Below the pieces are notes generated by a model. That model made no database searches. It was not told the origin of the DNA and worked only from the letters and a program-made list of their open reading frames with translations. This document shows, one piece after another, positions 20,234-31,899 of a stretch of DNA of 64,000 bases. The DNA is from Staphylococcus delphini (lineage in GTDB: Bacteria > Bacillota > Bacilli > Staphylococcales > Staphylococcaceae), in the NCBI RefSeq assembly GCF_900636325.1, contig NZ_LR134263.1, positions 1,612,001 to 1,676,000 of the forward strand, in the 5' to 3' direction. The position numbers were made by a program, and so were the translations under genes. Every line of letters starts with the position of its first letter. Position 1 is the stretch's first letter.

Positions 20234-22273
20234 TTAAATTTCAAATAACTTGTCACCATGTTTGACATCATTTGCCTCTGTATATTTCAACGCTGTCACT
20301 TCAGATTGCGTCACAATAATTGGCGTGATATCGCTTTTCGCAGATGCACGGATAAGATCTAAGTCCACTGTCATTAAATGATCGCCCGCTTTTATCGTTT
20401 GACCTTCTTCAACGTGAACTGCAAACCCTTCACCGTTTAATTTTACAGTATCTAAACCAACATGAATCAATAATTCTAAACCATTGTCAGACACTAAGCC
20501 GAATGCATGTTTCGTTGGGAAAATCATTTGAACCTTACCATCAAATGGTGCATACACTTCACCACTCGTTGGACGGATTGCAATCCCTTCACCCATCATT
20601 TTTTCACTGAAGACTTGGTCAGGCACTTCAGATAATGGCACAACCTCACCATCCATTGGTGCGACAACTTGTCCTGTTTTCGTAACAGCCGTCGTGTCTG
20701 CAACTTTATCAATCACCACTGCTTCGTCCTTATCTTCATCTAAATCTACAGAATGTTGTACAGCTTGACCTGACATAATTTGTTGCATTTCGTGTTTGAT
20801 TTGGTCTGATTTCGGTCCAAAAATCGCTTGCATATTGTTGCCGACTTCTAACACACCTGAAGCTCCTAAATCTTTCAAACGCGCCACGTCGACTTTTGAT
20901 TTATCGTTCACTTCAACACGTAATCTTGTAATACATGCATCTAAATGTTTGATGTTCTCTTTGTCACCCATCGCTTGTAATACAGCGTAAGGCAATTCGC
21001 TTGCAGTCGTTTTCGTCGTTTCTGTTTGTTTATCCTCACGTCCTGGTGTTTTGTAATTCATCTTCGTAATCAAGAAGCGGAAGATTGAATAGTAAATAAC
21101 ACCATACACAAGGCCAACTGGAATCACGAGCCACCAATGCGTTTTGTTTGGCAAGATACCGAGTAATACAAAGTCGATAAAGCCACCAGAGAATGTGTAA
21201 CCTAAATGTAAATCAAGCAAGTATAAAATTAAGAAACTTAAACCGTCTAATACCGCATGAATAAAGAATAATAATGGTGCTACAAATAAAAATGAAAATT
21301 CTAATGGTTCTGTAATACCTGTTAAAAATGATGTTAATGCTGCTGAACCCATCAAACCTGCAACTACTTTTTTGTTTTCAGGTTTTGCGGTATGATAAAT
21401 CGCTAATGCTGCAGCTGGTAAACCGAACATCATCACTGGGAATTCACCTTGCATGAATTTACCCGCTGTTAAGTTTGTACCTTCACGAATTTGTTCGATA
21501 AAGATACGTTGGTCACCACGAATAATTTCACCCGCCATATTTGTATATGAACCGAATTCAAACCAGAATGGCGCATGGAAAATATGGTGTAAACCGAATG
21601 GAATTAATAAACGCTTAATAAAACCGAATAAAAAGACTGCTAAACCTGTGTTGGAATCTAATAAACCTTCACTGAATGCGTTTAAACCATTTTGAATCAC
21701 TGGCCAAACGAGTGCCATTGGGAATGCAAGTAAAAATGATGTTGTCGCCATCACAATTGGTACAAATCGTTTTCCTGCAAAGAAACCAAGATATGATGGT
21801 AACGAAATGTTATAGAACTTGTTATAACACCATGCCGCGAGAGCACCGATAATGATACCGCCGAACACCCCTGTTTGTAATGTCGGAATACCTAAAACAC
21901 TCGCATAACCTTTCGCAGCGTCACCCACATTGTCAGGTGTCACTCCTAAAAATTCACCCATCGTTTTGTTCAAAATGATAAAACCAACGAAAGCCGCAAT
22001 CGCTGCAACCCCGTCACCACCTGCTAAACCGATCGCAACACCCATAGCAAAAATAATCGGTAAGTTTTCAAAAATGATACTACCGGCTGCTGCCATCATT
22101 TCTGCGACGTTTTGTACCCCATCAGCTTGAATGAATGGTAAGTACGATTGCAATTGTTCCCCTTGTAATGCTGCACCGAATGCGAGTAACAAACCGGCAG
22201 CTGGTAAAATCGCAACAGGTAACATTAATGCTTTACCGATACGTTGCAATTGTCCAAATAGTTTTTTCCTCAC
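20234..22273 (-). CDS. ptsG: Glucose-type PTS permease, EIICBA
   Basis: A 679-residue phosphotransferase protein that imports and phosphorylates glucose. Domains in order: membrane EIIC (about 1-410), EIIB with the phospho-Cys in DACITRLRV (about 455), and EIIA with its His in [10 protein letters not shown] near residue 600. The GTG at 22273 is chosen because AGGAGG lies 8 bases upstream. The leader carries a GlcT antitermination site and terminator, so expression depends on glucose flux. It lies directly downstream of glcT. Symbol could also be glcA/glcB in some staphylococcal annotations. Confidence 0.92.
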   Translation of the reverse strand: MRKKLFGQLQRIGKALMLPVAILPAAGLLLAFGAALQGEQLQSYLPFIQADGVQNVAEMMAAAGSIIFENLPIIFAMGVAIGLAGGDGVAAIAAFVGFIILNKTMGEFLGVTPDNVGDAAKGYASVLGIPTLQTGVFGGIIIGALAAWCYNKFYNISLPSYLGFFAGKRFVPIVMATTSFLLAFPMALVWPVIQNGLNAFSEGLLDSNTGLAVFLFGFIKRLLIPFGLHHIFHAPFWFEFGSYTNMAGEIIRGDQRIFIEQIREGTNLTAGKFMQGEFPVMMFGLPAAALAIYHTAKPENKKVVAGLMGSAALTSFLTGITEPLEFSFLFVAPLLFFIHAVLDGLSFLILYLLDLHLGYTFSGGFIDFVLLGILPNKTHWWLVIPVGLVYGVIYYSIFRFLITKMNYKTPGREDKQTETTKTTASELPYAVLQAMGDKENIKHLDACITRLRVEVNDKSKVDVARLKDLGASGVLEVGNNMQAIFGPKSDQIKHEMQQIMSGQAVQHSVDLDEDKDEAVVIDKVADTTAVTKTGQVVAPMDGEVVPLSEVPDQVFSEKMMGEGIAIRPTSGEVYAPFDGKVQMIFPTKHAFGLVSDNGLELLIHVGLDTVKLNGEGFAVHVEEGQTIKAGDHLMTVDLDLIRASAKSDITPIIVTQSEVTALKYTEANDVKHGDKLFEI

Positions 22274-22305
22274 TGTAAGCCCTCCTATTTTGTTGACACA
22301 ACACA

Positions 22306-22361
22306 AAAAGGCATGCGTAAAAAGCTGCGAGCGTTTTGCCCACAATTTTCAACTCATGCCT
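22306..22361 (-). terminator. Leader terminator of the glucose PTS gene
   Basis: On the minus strand AGGCATG (22361-22355) pairs with CATGCCT (22316-22310) across a loop of about 38 nt, followed by TTTTT. The left arm overlaps the RAT site, the geometry expected for antitermination. Confidence 0.75.
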
Positions 22362-22381
22362 AATCTCACTTAGTAACACGT
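22350..22381 (-). promoter_or_regulatory. Ribonucleic antiterminator (RAT) for GlcT
   Basis: The minus strand reads ACGTGTTACT...AGGCATGAGT, close to the known GlcT RAT sequence of Bacillus and staphylococcal ptsG leaders. It overlaps the 5' arm of the terminator, so bound GlcT would prevent termination. Confidence 0.8.
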
Positions 22382-22382
22382 T

Positions 22383-23234
22383 TTATGATTGATTTTGAGA
22401 TGCCAGTGACAATTGCTGAATGTGCATCGTTAAATATGCGACTTCAGCTTCGTCCACTTGTACATCGATTTGTGATTGTATCATTTTAACTATTTTAACA
22501 GCTACATTATAGCATAATGGATATTGCGACTTCAATAGGTTTTCAAAACTCAGTTCAATTGTCGTACGCTCGCCTTTTTTCAACCTTTGTAACAGAAAAT
22601 GAATATGTCTCACAAACCGTTGATACTGAATGGATGCCACTGGAATTTGAATCTCCATATCATGTTCAATCATTCGAATCGCATTGTTAATCAACTTCGG
22701 TACATTTTGCATTTCGCTCAAATCGATATCGTCAGCTTGAGAAGCAATATGCAGCGCAATAAACCCTACTTCATCTTCTGGAAAGTCTGTATTCAATTGT
22801 AAGTTAATACGCGCCACTACCTTTTTAGCGATTTTATACGCTTCTGGATAACTGTATTTTGTCTCACTTAAAAATGGATTTTTAATTAACTGTCCTTTTT
22901 CTAAGCGTTTCAATGCAAAAATTAAGTGATCCGTTAATGAGACAATAAAGGATTCTTCATGATGCAGTTCAAAATGCGTCATAATCATCTGCACAGAATC
23001 AATAACTGCACGCAAGACACGTTCATCGGTATGTTCAACTAACATCTTATAATGATCTTGTTCGTTTTTGTTTTCCAACTTAAACACTTTTTCAATCGTA
23101 TCCAAATCATTAATTCTCATCCCTGGTTTTTTATTAAATCCAAGACCTTTACCAATAATAATAACTTCTGATTTTTGATATTCGCAAATGAGCACGTTGT
23201 TGTTGAGGACTTTTTTTATCGTATATTGATTCAC
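22383..23234 (-). CDS. glcT: GlcT transcription antiterminator (BglG/SacY family)
   Basis: A 283-residue RNA-binding antiterminator: a co-antiterminator domain (about 1-60, with GKGLGFNKKPG) followed by two PTS regulation domains (about 65-170 and 175-283). Each PRD carries conserved His (EHTDERV, HIASQAD, TMHIQQL) for phosphorylation by HPr or the glucose EII. It should bind the RAT at 22350-22381 and allow transcription into the EIICBA gene just downstream. Confidence 0.92.
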   Translation of the reverse strand: MNQYTIKKVLNNNVLICEYQKSEVIIIGKGLGFNKKPGMRINDLDTIEKVFKLENKNEQDHYKMLVEHTDERVLRAVIDSVQMIMTHFELHHEESFIVSLTDHLIFALKRLEKGQLIKNPFLSETKYSYPEAYKIAKKVVARINLQLNTDFPEDEVGFIALHIASQADDIDLSEMQNVPKLINNAIRMIEHDMEIQIPVASIQYQRFVRHIHFLLQRLKKGERTTIELSFENLLKSQYPLCYNVAVKIVKMIQSQIDVQVDEAEVAYLTMHIQQLSLASQNQS

Positions 23235-23387
23235 TTTTATGTCACCTCTTCAAAGTACAATTCAAATCATATAACGAAATGACTAGAATTGAAAGCACTA
23301 ATTTTCGAAGTTGAGATTTGTACGACACTTTTTAGTTATTAATTTATAGGATTGTTCACTTCATCATAGTGGAAAGTGTCTATAAAA

Positions 23388-23418
23388 TAAAGGCTGTAGG
23401 CAAATGCTGCCCCAGCCC
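23388..23418 (-). terminator. Terminator of alsT
   Basis: GGCTG-GGCA pairs with TGCC-CAGCC (23392-23417). Confidence 0.7.
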
Positions 23419-23427
23419 ATGTTTGAA

Positions 23428-24891
23428 TTAATCCTTGTTTTTATTTTTATGAAGAGCGTTTCCCCAAGATTCAATACCAAATAAATTGATTTCTAATTCT
23501 TCTGGTTTAAAAATCGGGCGCTTGCCTTCTTTACGTTGACGTTGATAGTCGCGCATAACCGCTAAAGCAATATTGGACAAACCGATAATGGCGATAATAT
23601 TGACGATAGCCATTAATCCCATAAATACGTCAGCCGTATTCCAAACTGTTTCGGTCTTTACAACTGCACCAACGAATACAAGAATAACGACAAGACAGCG
23701 GAAAATAAATAACACAATTTTATTAGTGGATAAAAACTCAATGTTGGATTGGCCGTAGTAATAGTTACCCACAACAGATGAAAACGCAAATAATGCAACG
23801 GCGATGGATAAGAAAACCCCACCTACACTGCCTAAGTGTTCATTTAATGCAGATTGTGTCACCGCCACACCTTGTGCTTCACCTTCACCAAATCGCAAAC
23901 CTGAATATAATAAAATCATAATCGCTGTCGCTGTACAAACTAAAATCGTATCAAAGAATACACCTAATGATTGAATTAATCCTTGTTTTACAGGATGTGA
24001 TACTGCGGCAGTTGCAGCTGCGTTCGGTGCTGAACCCATCCCTGCTTCGTTTGAGAAAAGACCACGTTTCACACCTTGTAGTACAGCAAAACCAACTGCA
24101 CCACCTGTTGCTTGGTCGATACCGAAAGCACTTTTAATGATTGTAGAAATCATCGGGAAAATTTGATCGATGTTCATCACTAAAATGACTAACACGATTA
24201 AAATATAAATAATTGCCATGACCGGTACAATCACTGATGATAATGTTGCGATACTGCGCACACCACCGAAAATAACAATCGCTGTAATGACTGCTAAAAT
24301 GATACCCGTCACAACAGGACTAATTTTATATTGTGTATTTAATGACTCCGCAATAGTGTTCGATTGTACTGTGTTAAAAACAAATGCGAATGTCACAGTG
24401 ATCAATATCGCAAATAACACACCTAACCAACGTTGATTCAGCCCTTTTGTGATGTAGTAAGCAGGACCACCGCGGAAGCCCCCTTCTTTGTCAGGCACTT
24501 TATAAACTTGTGCTAACGTTGCTTCAATAAAGGCACTCGCTGCACCAATGATTGCAATAATCCACATCCAAAAAACAGCACCAGGGCCACCAAGCACAAT
24601 CGCAGTTGCAACACCGGCAATGTTTCCTGTACCTACACGCGAGCCTGCACTAATGGCAAAAGCTTGGAATGATGAAATCCCCTTCTTACCACTTTCTAAA
24701 GTTTCGGATTTATCGGTTAATGCACGAAACATCTCAGGAAGCCATCGAATTTGGACAAACTTTGAACTAATTGAGAAAAACAAACCTACTGTCAACAGTA
24801 ACCCGATTAAGTATTGTGACCAAATCAAGTCGTTCCCTATTTGAATAAATGCTTTAAACCAATCCGGAATTAAACTATCAAAATCTCTCAC
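23428..24891 (-). CDS. alsT: Sodium:alanine/glycine symporter (AGCS family)
   Basis: A 487-residue membrane transporter with about ten hydrophobic segments. The AGCS signature regions are seen: RVGTGNIAGVATA (about 87-100), GGFRGGPAYY (about 137-146), and FSNEAGMGSAPNAAATA (about 277-293). It imports small neutral amino acids with Na+. Start is GTG 24891, preceded by GAGGGG. It lies downstream of parC on the same strand with its own terminator. Matches staphylococcal AlsT by position and family. Confidence 0.92.
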   Translation of the reverse strand: MRDFDSLIPDWFKAFIQIGNDLIWSQYLIGLLLTVGLFFSISSKFVQIRWLPEMFRALTDKSETLESGKKGISSFQAFAISAGSRVGTGNIAGVATAIVLGGPGAVFWMWIIAIIGAASAFIEATLAQVYKVPDKEGGFRGGPAYYITKGLNQRWLGVLFAILITVTFAFVFNTVQSNTIAESLNTQYKISPVVTGIILAVITAIVIFGGVRSIATLSSVIVPVMAIIYILIVLVILVMNIDQIFPMISTIIKSAFGIDQATGGAVGFAVLQGVKRGLFSNEAGMGSAPNAAATAAVSHPVKQGLIQSLGVFFDTILVCTATAIMILLYSGLRFGEGEAQGVAVTQSALNEHLGSVGGVFLSIAVALFAFSSVVGNYYYGQSNIEFLSTNKIVLFIFRCLVVILVFVGAVVKTETVWNTADVFMGLMAIVNIIAIIGLSNIALAVMRDYQRQRKEGKRPIFKPEELEINLFGIESWGNALHKNKNKD

Positions 24892-24993
24892 TCGAACCCC
24901 TCTTTACTCTTCAGTTTAAATGTCAGTGTCATTTTAAAATAACTAGTCTCATTTTATCATCATTGTGCAAAAGTGACTATCTATTTTTTAATA

Positions 24994-27404
24994 CTAGTCC
25001 ACATATAGGTCTTCAATTTCACCGAATGTACTCGTATCAACCACAAAACTACCATTTGTGTACTGTTCTGACAAGTGAATGTCTTTGATCAATCCTGTTG
25101 TCTCATCTTGTTGAGATACAAGTCGATATTTTGACTGCTCAGGGCGACATACACGTGCTGCAACAACGCGATGTGGTTGCTTTTTCAACTCTTTTAATAA
25201 CGTAATACCACGTTGTGCACGTTTCGCTTGTTGTAACACTTTAAAACCAATACGCTTCAATGCCCCGCGTTGTGTCGCAATTAAAATCGTATCTTCTGTT
25301 TGAATGTGATCAGCCAGAACGACATGATCTTCGTCTTTTAAATTAATCGCTTTAATTCCAGCTGCACGTAATCCAGTATCTGGCAGTTCAGACATCGGAT
25401 AAGTCAGTGACATGCCTCGGTGTGTTAACAATGTAATAAGTTGTGACGACGCATCTGTTGGCACAAGCACCACCGAAATGAGCGCATCGCCTTCTTTCAC
25501 TTTCATCGCTACGAGCGGCTTTGTTGTCCGCGTTGACTTAAAGCCAGACAACAAACTTTTCTTAATCATACCTTGGCGTGTCGCTGTAATAATTGCGCAC
25601 TCATCATTGAATTCAGACACCGTGTAACAATCTACCACACGTTCGTCTTCTTCAATTGGCACGATTTGAGACACATGTTGACCCAAATCTTTCCATTTCA
25701 CGTCAGGCAATTTATGCACAGGTATGAGCAAGTAACGGCCTTTGTTCGTAAAGACCATCGCGTAATCTTGTGTATTGGTTTCAATGATTTTCAACACACC
25801 ATCGCGCTCTTTTAAGCCAATTTCTTCTTTACCACTCGCATTGTAACTTCTTAACGATGTCCGTTTAATATACCCTTCTTGCGTCAGACTTAACATGACT
25901 GTTTCACTTGGGACAATCACTTCTTTATCGATTTTAATTTCAGAAATTTTCTCTTCAATGACCGACAGACGTGGCTGTTTAAATTGCTTTTTGATTTCAG
26001 ATAACTCTTCTTTAATCACATCGAGTAATGCATCGTGGTTTTCTAAAATATGTTTCAATGCCGCAATTTTTTGTTTAAGAGCATCATACTCTTCTTGCAA
26101 TGCCACAATGTCCGTATTCGTTAAACGATAAAGTTGTAACATCACAATGGCTTCTGCTTGGGCTTCGGTAAAGTCATACGTTTCAACTAAATTATCTTTC
26201 GCATCACGCTTATTTTTTGAATTTCGAATTAATGCGATGACTTCATCTAAAATAGAAAGTGCCTTCATCAGCCCTTCAACAATATGCATACGCTCTTCTG
26301 TATGCTTTAAATCAAAGCTTGTACGACGTGTCACAACTTCAATTTGGTGGTTGAGATAACTACTAATAATTGGCTTGATTCCCATTAATTTTGGGCGTCC
26401 TTCTGTAATCGCAACCATGTTGAAGTTGTACGCCACTTGTAAATCAGTATTTTTGTATAAGAAGTTTAAAATTGATGTCGCATTTACATCTTTTTTCAAT
26501 TCAACAGCGACACGTAAGCCACTTCGATCGGTTTCATCACGCACTTCGACAATCCCTTCAACCTTTTTGTCTGCACGTAACTCATCAATCTTTTTCACGA
26601 GACTGCTTTTATTCACTTCGTAAGGAATTTCTGTCACGATAATTTGACTACGCCCATTACGCAACGTTTCAATGTCGGCTTTGGCACGTACAACGACTTT
26701 CCCTTTACCTGTCTCATAAGCTTTTTTAATGCCATCGATGCCTTGAACAATACCGCCTGTCGGAAAATCAGGCCCTTTAATATATTTCATGAGCTGCTTC
26801 ACTGTCAGATCGGGATTGTCGATATATTTCAACGTCGCCGTAATGACTTCCGCTAAGTTGTGCGGTGGAATATCCGTCGCGTAACCCGCTGAAATCCCTG
26901 TAGAACCATTCACTAATAAATTTGGAAAACGTGCCGGCAATACCATAGGCTCCATTTCGGTATCATCATAGTTCGGTACAAAATCAACAGTATCTTTATG
27001 AATATCACGTAAAATTTGTTCAGATAACTGACTTAATTTCGCTTCAGTGTAACGCATCGCAGCAGGAGGATCATTATCAATACTCCCGTTATTCCCGTGC
27101 ATTTCAACGAGCACGTGACGTAATTTCCAGTCTTGACTCAAACGGACCATTGCATCATACACAGAACTGTCCCCGTGTGGATGCAGCTGACCAATCACGT
27201 CCCCGACTGTTTTGGCACTTTTACGAAAATGTTTATCATACGTATTGCCGTTCGAATACATTGAATACAGAATACGACGCTGCACCGGTTTCAATCCATC
27301 GCGCACATCAGGCAAAGCACGCTCTTGAATGATGTATTTACTGTAGCGACCAAAACGATCACCAATAACGTCAACTAAAGGTAAATTTTGGATGATTTCA
27401 GCCA

Positions 27405-27405
<1 letters not shown>
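24994..27405 (-). CDS. parC: DNA topoisomerase IV subunit A
   Basis: An 803-residue decatenating topoisomerase subunit. The N-terminal breakage-reunion domain has the catalytic Tyr in [11 protein letters not shown], and a C-terminal beta-pinwheel lies after about residue 490. In the quinolone-resistance region, residues 79-84 read DSSVYD: Ser80 is wild type and position 84 is Asp instead of the S. aureus Glu. The start overlaps the parE stop by one base (TAATG), so translation is probably coupled. Also called grlA. Confidence 0.97.
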
Positions 27406-29402
<1,997 letters not shown>

Positions 29403-29692
29403 TCAATTCCCCTCCTACAAACATACGTTCGTTTATCAAACTATACAATAGCTATTCTTATATAAATCAAGGTAAAATGCAAGCCTAATCTAAATAGCAG
29501 CATAAATTAATATTATTTTTATGTGTATCGACTATTGATTACAAACTGCTATCTATGTAAAATCATAATGAATCAATGATACATTTTTAAATTCATTAAT
29601 AGCATAAAGCAATTCAATAAAATATAAAAATACCTCATTTTCTCTTAAATTATGTTAAAATAGGAGTAGGTACTAAAAGGATGTGAAGAATC

Positions 29693-30274
29693 ATGGTGTT
29701 AATCCTACTATTCATCGTTAGCTATTTAATTGGTTCAATACCAAGTGGCTATTTAATTGGTAAGATTTTCTTCAAAAAAGATATTAGAAAATACGGTAGT
29801 GGTAATATGGGAGCCACAAATAGTTTTCGTGTACTTGGGAAGCCAGCTGGTTTTGCAGTCACATTTTTTGATATATTCAAAGGCTTTATCGTTGTATTTT
29901 TACCCGTACTTTTCAACGTAGAAATACACGGTTTACTCGTAGGAATTTTTGCAATTCTAGGACATGTTTATCCGATTTACTTAAAATTCCGTGGTGGAAA
30001 AGCTGTTGCAACAAGTGCTGGCGTGATGCTCGCGGTCAATCCAATTTTGTTACTGATTCTTGCAGCTATCTTTTTCGCTATTTTGAAATTAACAAAATAC
30101 GTTTCTTTATCAAGTATTATTGCGGCTATTTGTTGTGTTATCGGCTCTTTCTTTGTGAGTGACTACATTATGCTAATTACAAGCTTTGTAGTGGCGATAT
30201 TGTTGATTTATCGACATATGAGCAATATTAAACGCATTATTAAAGGCACAGAACCGAAAATTAAATGGATGTAA
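29693..30274 (+). CDS. plsY: Glycerol-3-phosphate acyltransferase PlsY
   Basis: A 193-residue membrane enzyme that acylates glycerol-3-phosphate using acyl-phosphate, the first step of phospholipid synthesis. Five hydrophobic segments are present, plus the conserved loops [11 protein letters not shown] (about 38-48), [19 protein letters not shown] (about 90-108) and a C-terminal IYRH motif. Divergent from parE. A large hairpin follows immediately and overlaps the next gene's ribosome binding site. Confidence 0.96.
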   Translation: MVLILLFIVSYLIGSIPSGYLIGKIFFKKDIRKYGSGNMGATNSFRVLGKPAGFAVTFFDIFKGFIVVFLPVLFNVEIHGLLVGIFAILGHVYPIYLKFRGGKAVATSAGVMLAVNPILLLILAAIFFAILKLTKYVSLSSIIAAICCVIGSFFVSDYIMLITSFVVAILLIYRHMSNIKRIIKGTEPKIKWM

Positions 30275-30297
30275 TCATAAAGTTTTAAATTTCATTG

Positions 30298-30357
30298 AAA
30301 ACCCCTTACAATAAGGTTGAATAACATTAACCTTAATATTGAAAGGGGTTTTTTTAC
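30298..30357 (+). promoter_or_regulatory. Long hairpin: plsY terminator that contains the next gene's ribosome binding site
   Basis: AAAACCCCTT (30298-30307) pairs with AAGGGGTTTT (30343-30352). The stem continues with CAAT/ATTG and AAGGTT/AACCTT around a 10-nt loop, and a T run follows. The 3' arm is AAAGGGG, the only Shine-Dalgarno for the GTG at 30358. Confidence 0.8.
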
Positions 30358-30663
30358 GTGAAAATTGAACTTACAGATGACGCTGTCCAATGGTTCAGAG
30401 ACGAGTTAGAATTACCTGAAGAAGGAAAAGTATTACAATTCTATGTGCGTTATGGTGGCGAATTCCAACTCAAACAAGGCTTTAGCCCCGCTTTTAATGT
30501 AGAATTTGAAAGTGATATTGATGAAATTGGCTTTGAGGAAACATTTAACGACATTCGCATCGTAATTGCCGAAAAAGACGTTTGGTATTTTGAGGATCAC
30601 ATCTTGCATATTGATATTCAGGATGATGAAGTGATTTATCAAGCGGAGGCTATTGAAGCTTAG
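30358..30663 (+). CDS. HesB/YneR-like small protein
   Basis: A 101-residue acidic protein related to the HesB/IscA-like YneR family of Firmicutes. It has the family's FYVRYGG start of the core fold but no cluster-binding cysteines at all; none are visible in the sequence. An Fe-S role is therefore doubtful. Start is GTG 30358, with AAAGGGG nine bases upstream, buried in the hairpin described above. It lies just downstream of plsY on the same strand. Confidence 0.8.
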   Translation: MKIELTDDAVQWFRDELELPEEGKVLQFYVRYGGEFQLKQGFSPAFNVEFESDIDEIGFEETFNDIRIVIAEKDVWYFEDHILHIDIQDDEVIYQAEAIEA

Positions 30664-30757
30664 GTTGTTGATGAAATGGTTTTAACAGGGTGTGGCTTCA
30701 TTTTTGATTTTTAGTTCTTGATATATCTTATGGCACACGCCCTCTATTACTAGATGC

Positions 30758-30914
30758 TGAACATGCCGTGAACTTGCGATTGCCCTTATGGACTCGCGTT
30801 CTTAGGGGCTGAACCTTCAACTAACCAACGCTTCCATTAAATTAAACATGTGTTGAAGCGTTGGTGGATTTTCCGGTTCAGCTGATCCCTCAAGAGTCTC
30901 GTCCATTGGGGCAT
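30758..30914 (+). repeat. Structured intergenic element, copy A
   Basis: Shares conserved stretches with 35048-35196 (GAACATG, CTCGCGTTC, TTCAACT/CTCAACT, TGATCCCTC, GTCTCGTCCAT). It folds as a hairpin: ACCAACGCTTC (30824-30834) with GAAGCGTTGGT (30855-30865), then GCTGAACC (30808-30815) with GGTTCAGC (30875-30882), then CTT-GGG with CCC-AAG. It lies between two convergent genes. Function unknown. Confidence 0.7.
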
Positions 30915-31084
30915 TCTCACGTTAACTTCGGAAAAGGGGGCATGGTCTTTGTTGATTATTAACACGGTGGAATTAAAAATTTAGCCACAGTGTTAAAATT
31001 GTTTTTTATTTCGTATGCTATTATAGGCCTTGATTGATTCACTTCGGCCCTATCTCAACATTTTCGGCTTGCTTACTGATGCCT

Positions 31085-31534
31085 CTATTTGACTTCTTGA
31101 TTTTCTCCAGCTTGATTACGTTGATCTACATCATGGTACACAGCATACCAGTTCGGAAATGCTTTATCTAAACGGACAGGTTTCCCCGCATCTTTCGTAA
31201 TGATAACATTATCTGTATATCCCGTCGTAACAAGCTCACCTTTTGCATTATAAATTTCGTATTGATAACGAGAACGTAAACGCGAAAATCGAGAAACCCA
31301 CGTTTTAATTGTCACTTTTTCAGGATATGTCACACTTTTTTTATATTGAATGTTGAGTTCAGTTACTGGCGACACAATGCCTGCTTGTTCCATTTCTGCA
31401 TAATCTAAGCCCAGCTTGCGTATGTAATCCGTACGTGCCACCTCAAACCAAGTCGCATAATTGCCGTGATAAATGACACCCATTTGATCCGTTTCTTGGT
31501 ATCTTGCTTCAATTTCTGTTAATGCATAAATCAT
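31085..31534 (-). CDS. YbgC/4HBT-family acyl-CoA thioesterase
   Basis: A 149-residue hot-dog-fold protein. The DxxGxxYHGNY motif at residues 16-26, with catalytic Asp16, is typical of 4-hydroxybenzoyl-CoA thioesterase-like enzymes. The substrate is probably an acyl-CoA but cannot be read from sequence. GAAGG precedes the ATG. It lies downstream of acnA on the same strand, separated by the acnA terminator. Confidence 0.88.
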   Translation of the reverse strand: MIYALTEIEARYQETDQMGVIYHGNYATWFEVARTDYIRKLGLDYAEMEQAGIVSPVTELNIQYKKSVTYPEKVTIKTWVSRFSRLRSRYQYEIYNAKGELVTTGYTDNVIITKDAGKPVRLDKAFPNWYAVYHDVDQRNQAGENQEVK

Positions 31535-31724
31535 TCTTTTACCTTCTTTCTATATAAGAGAAACATGCTGCATTTGAAAAGTCATCGTCGGTTCTAATCA
31601 GCGCTGTCTCACAATTTGAAACTTTAACTTCATTCATCTCTATGACATTATCGCATATTTTGATCAATTCGATACAGTGTGAACCCCTAGTTAATGCGTT
31701 TTAAAAATCAATTAGAATATTTAA

Positions 31725-31805
31725 GTTGACATAATATGATTATAATAAAGTGATTCGTCTTACGTGTTCGACTGAGAGATGACTCGCATTTTCTCATCAC
31801 TCAGC
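31725..31805 (+). other. Possible small-RNA promoter and hairpin
   Basis: TTGACATAA and TATAAT (31741-31746, only 9 bp apart) are followed by a hairpin: CTGAGAGATGA (31772-31782) with TCATCACTCAG (31794-31804, one mismatch). The rest of the 31535-31835 gap shows nothing else. Confidence 0.3.
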
Positions 31806-31839
31806 GCCCAATGAAAAGACATGACTCAAATCCATAATA

Positions 31840-31873
31840 AAAAGGGATAAGCGCCAATCATGACCTTATCCCC
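31840..31873 (-). terminator. Terminator of acnA
   Basis: GGGATAAG (31844-31851) pairs with CTTATCCC (31864-31871); on the minus strand the stem is followed by TTTTT. Confidence 0.85.
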
Positions 31874-31899
31874 TATCATTAAAAGTCTATCTTATGCCA

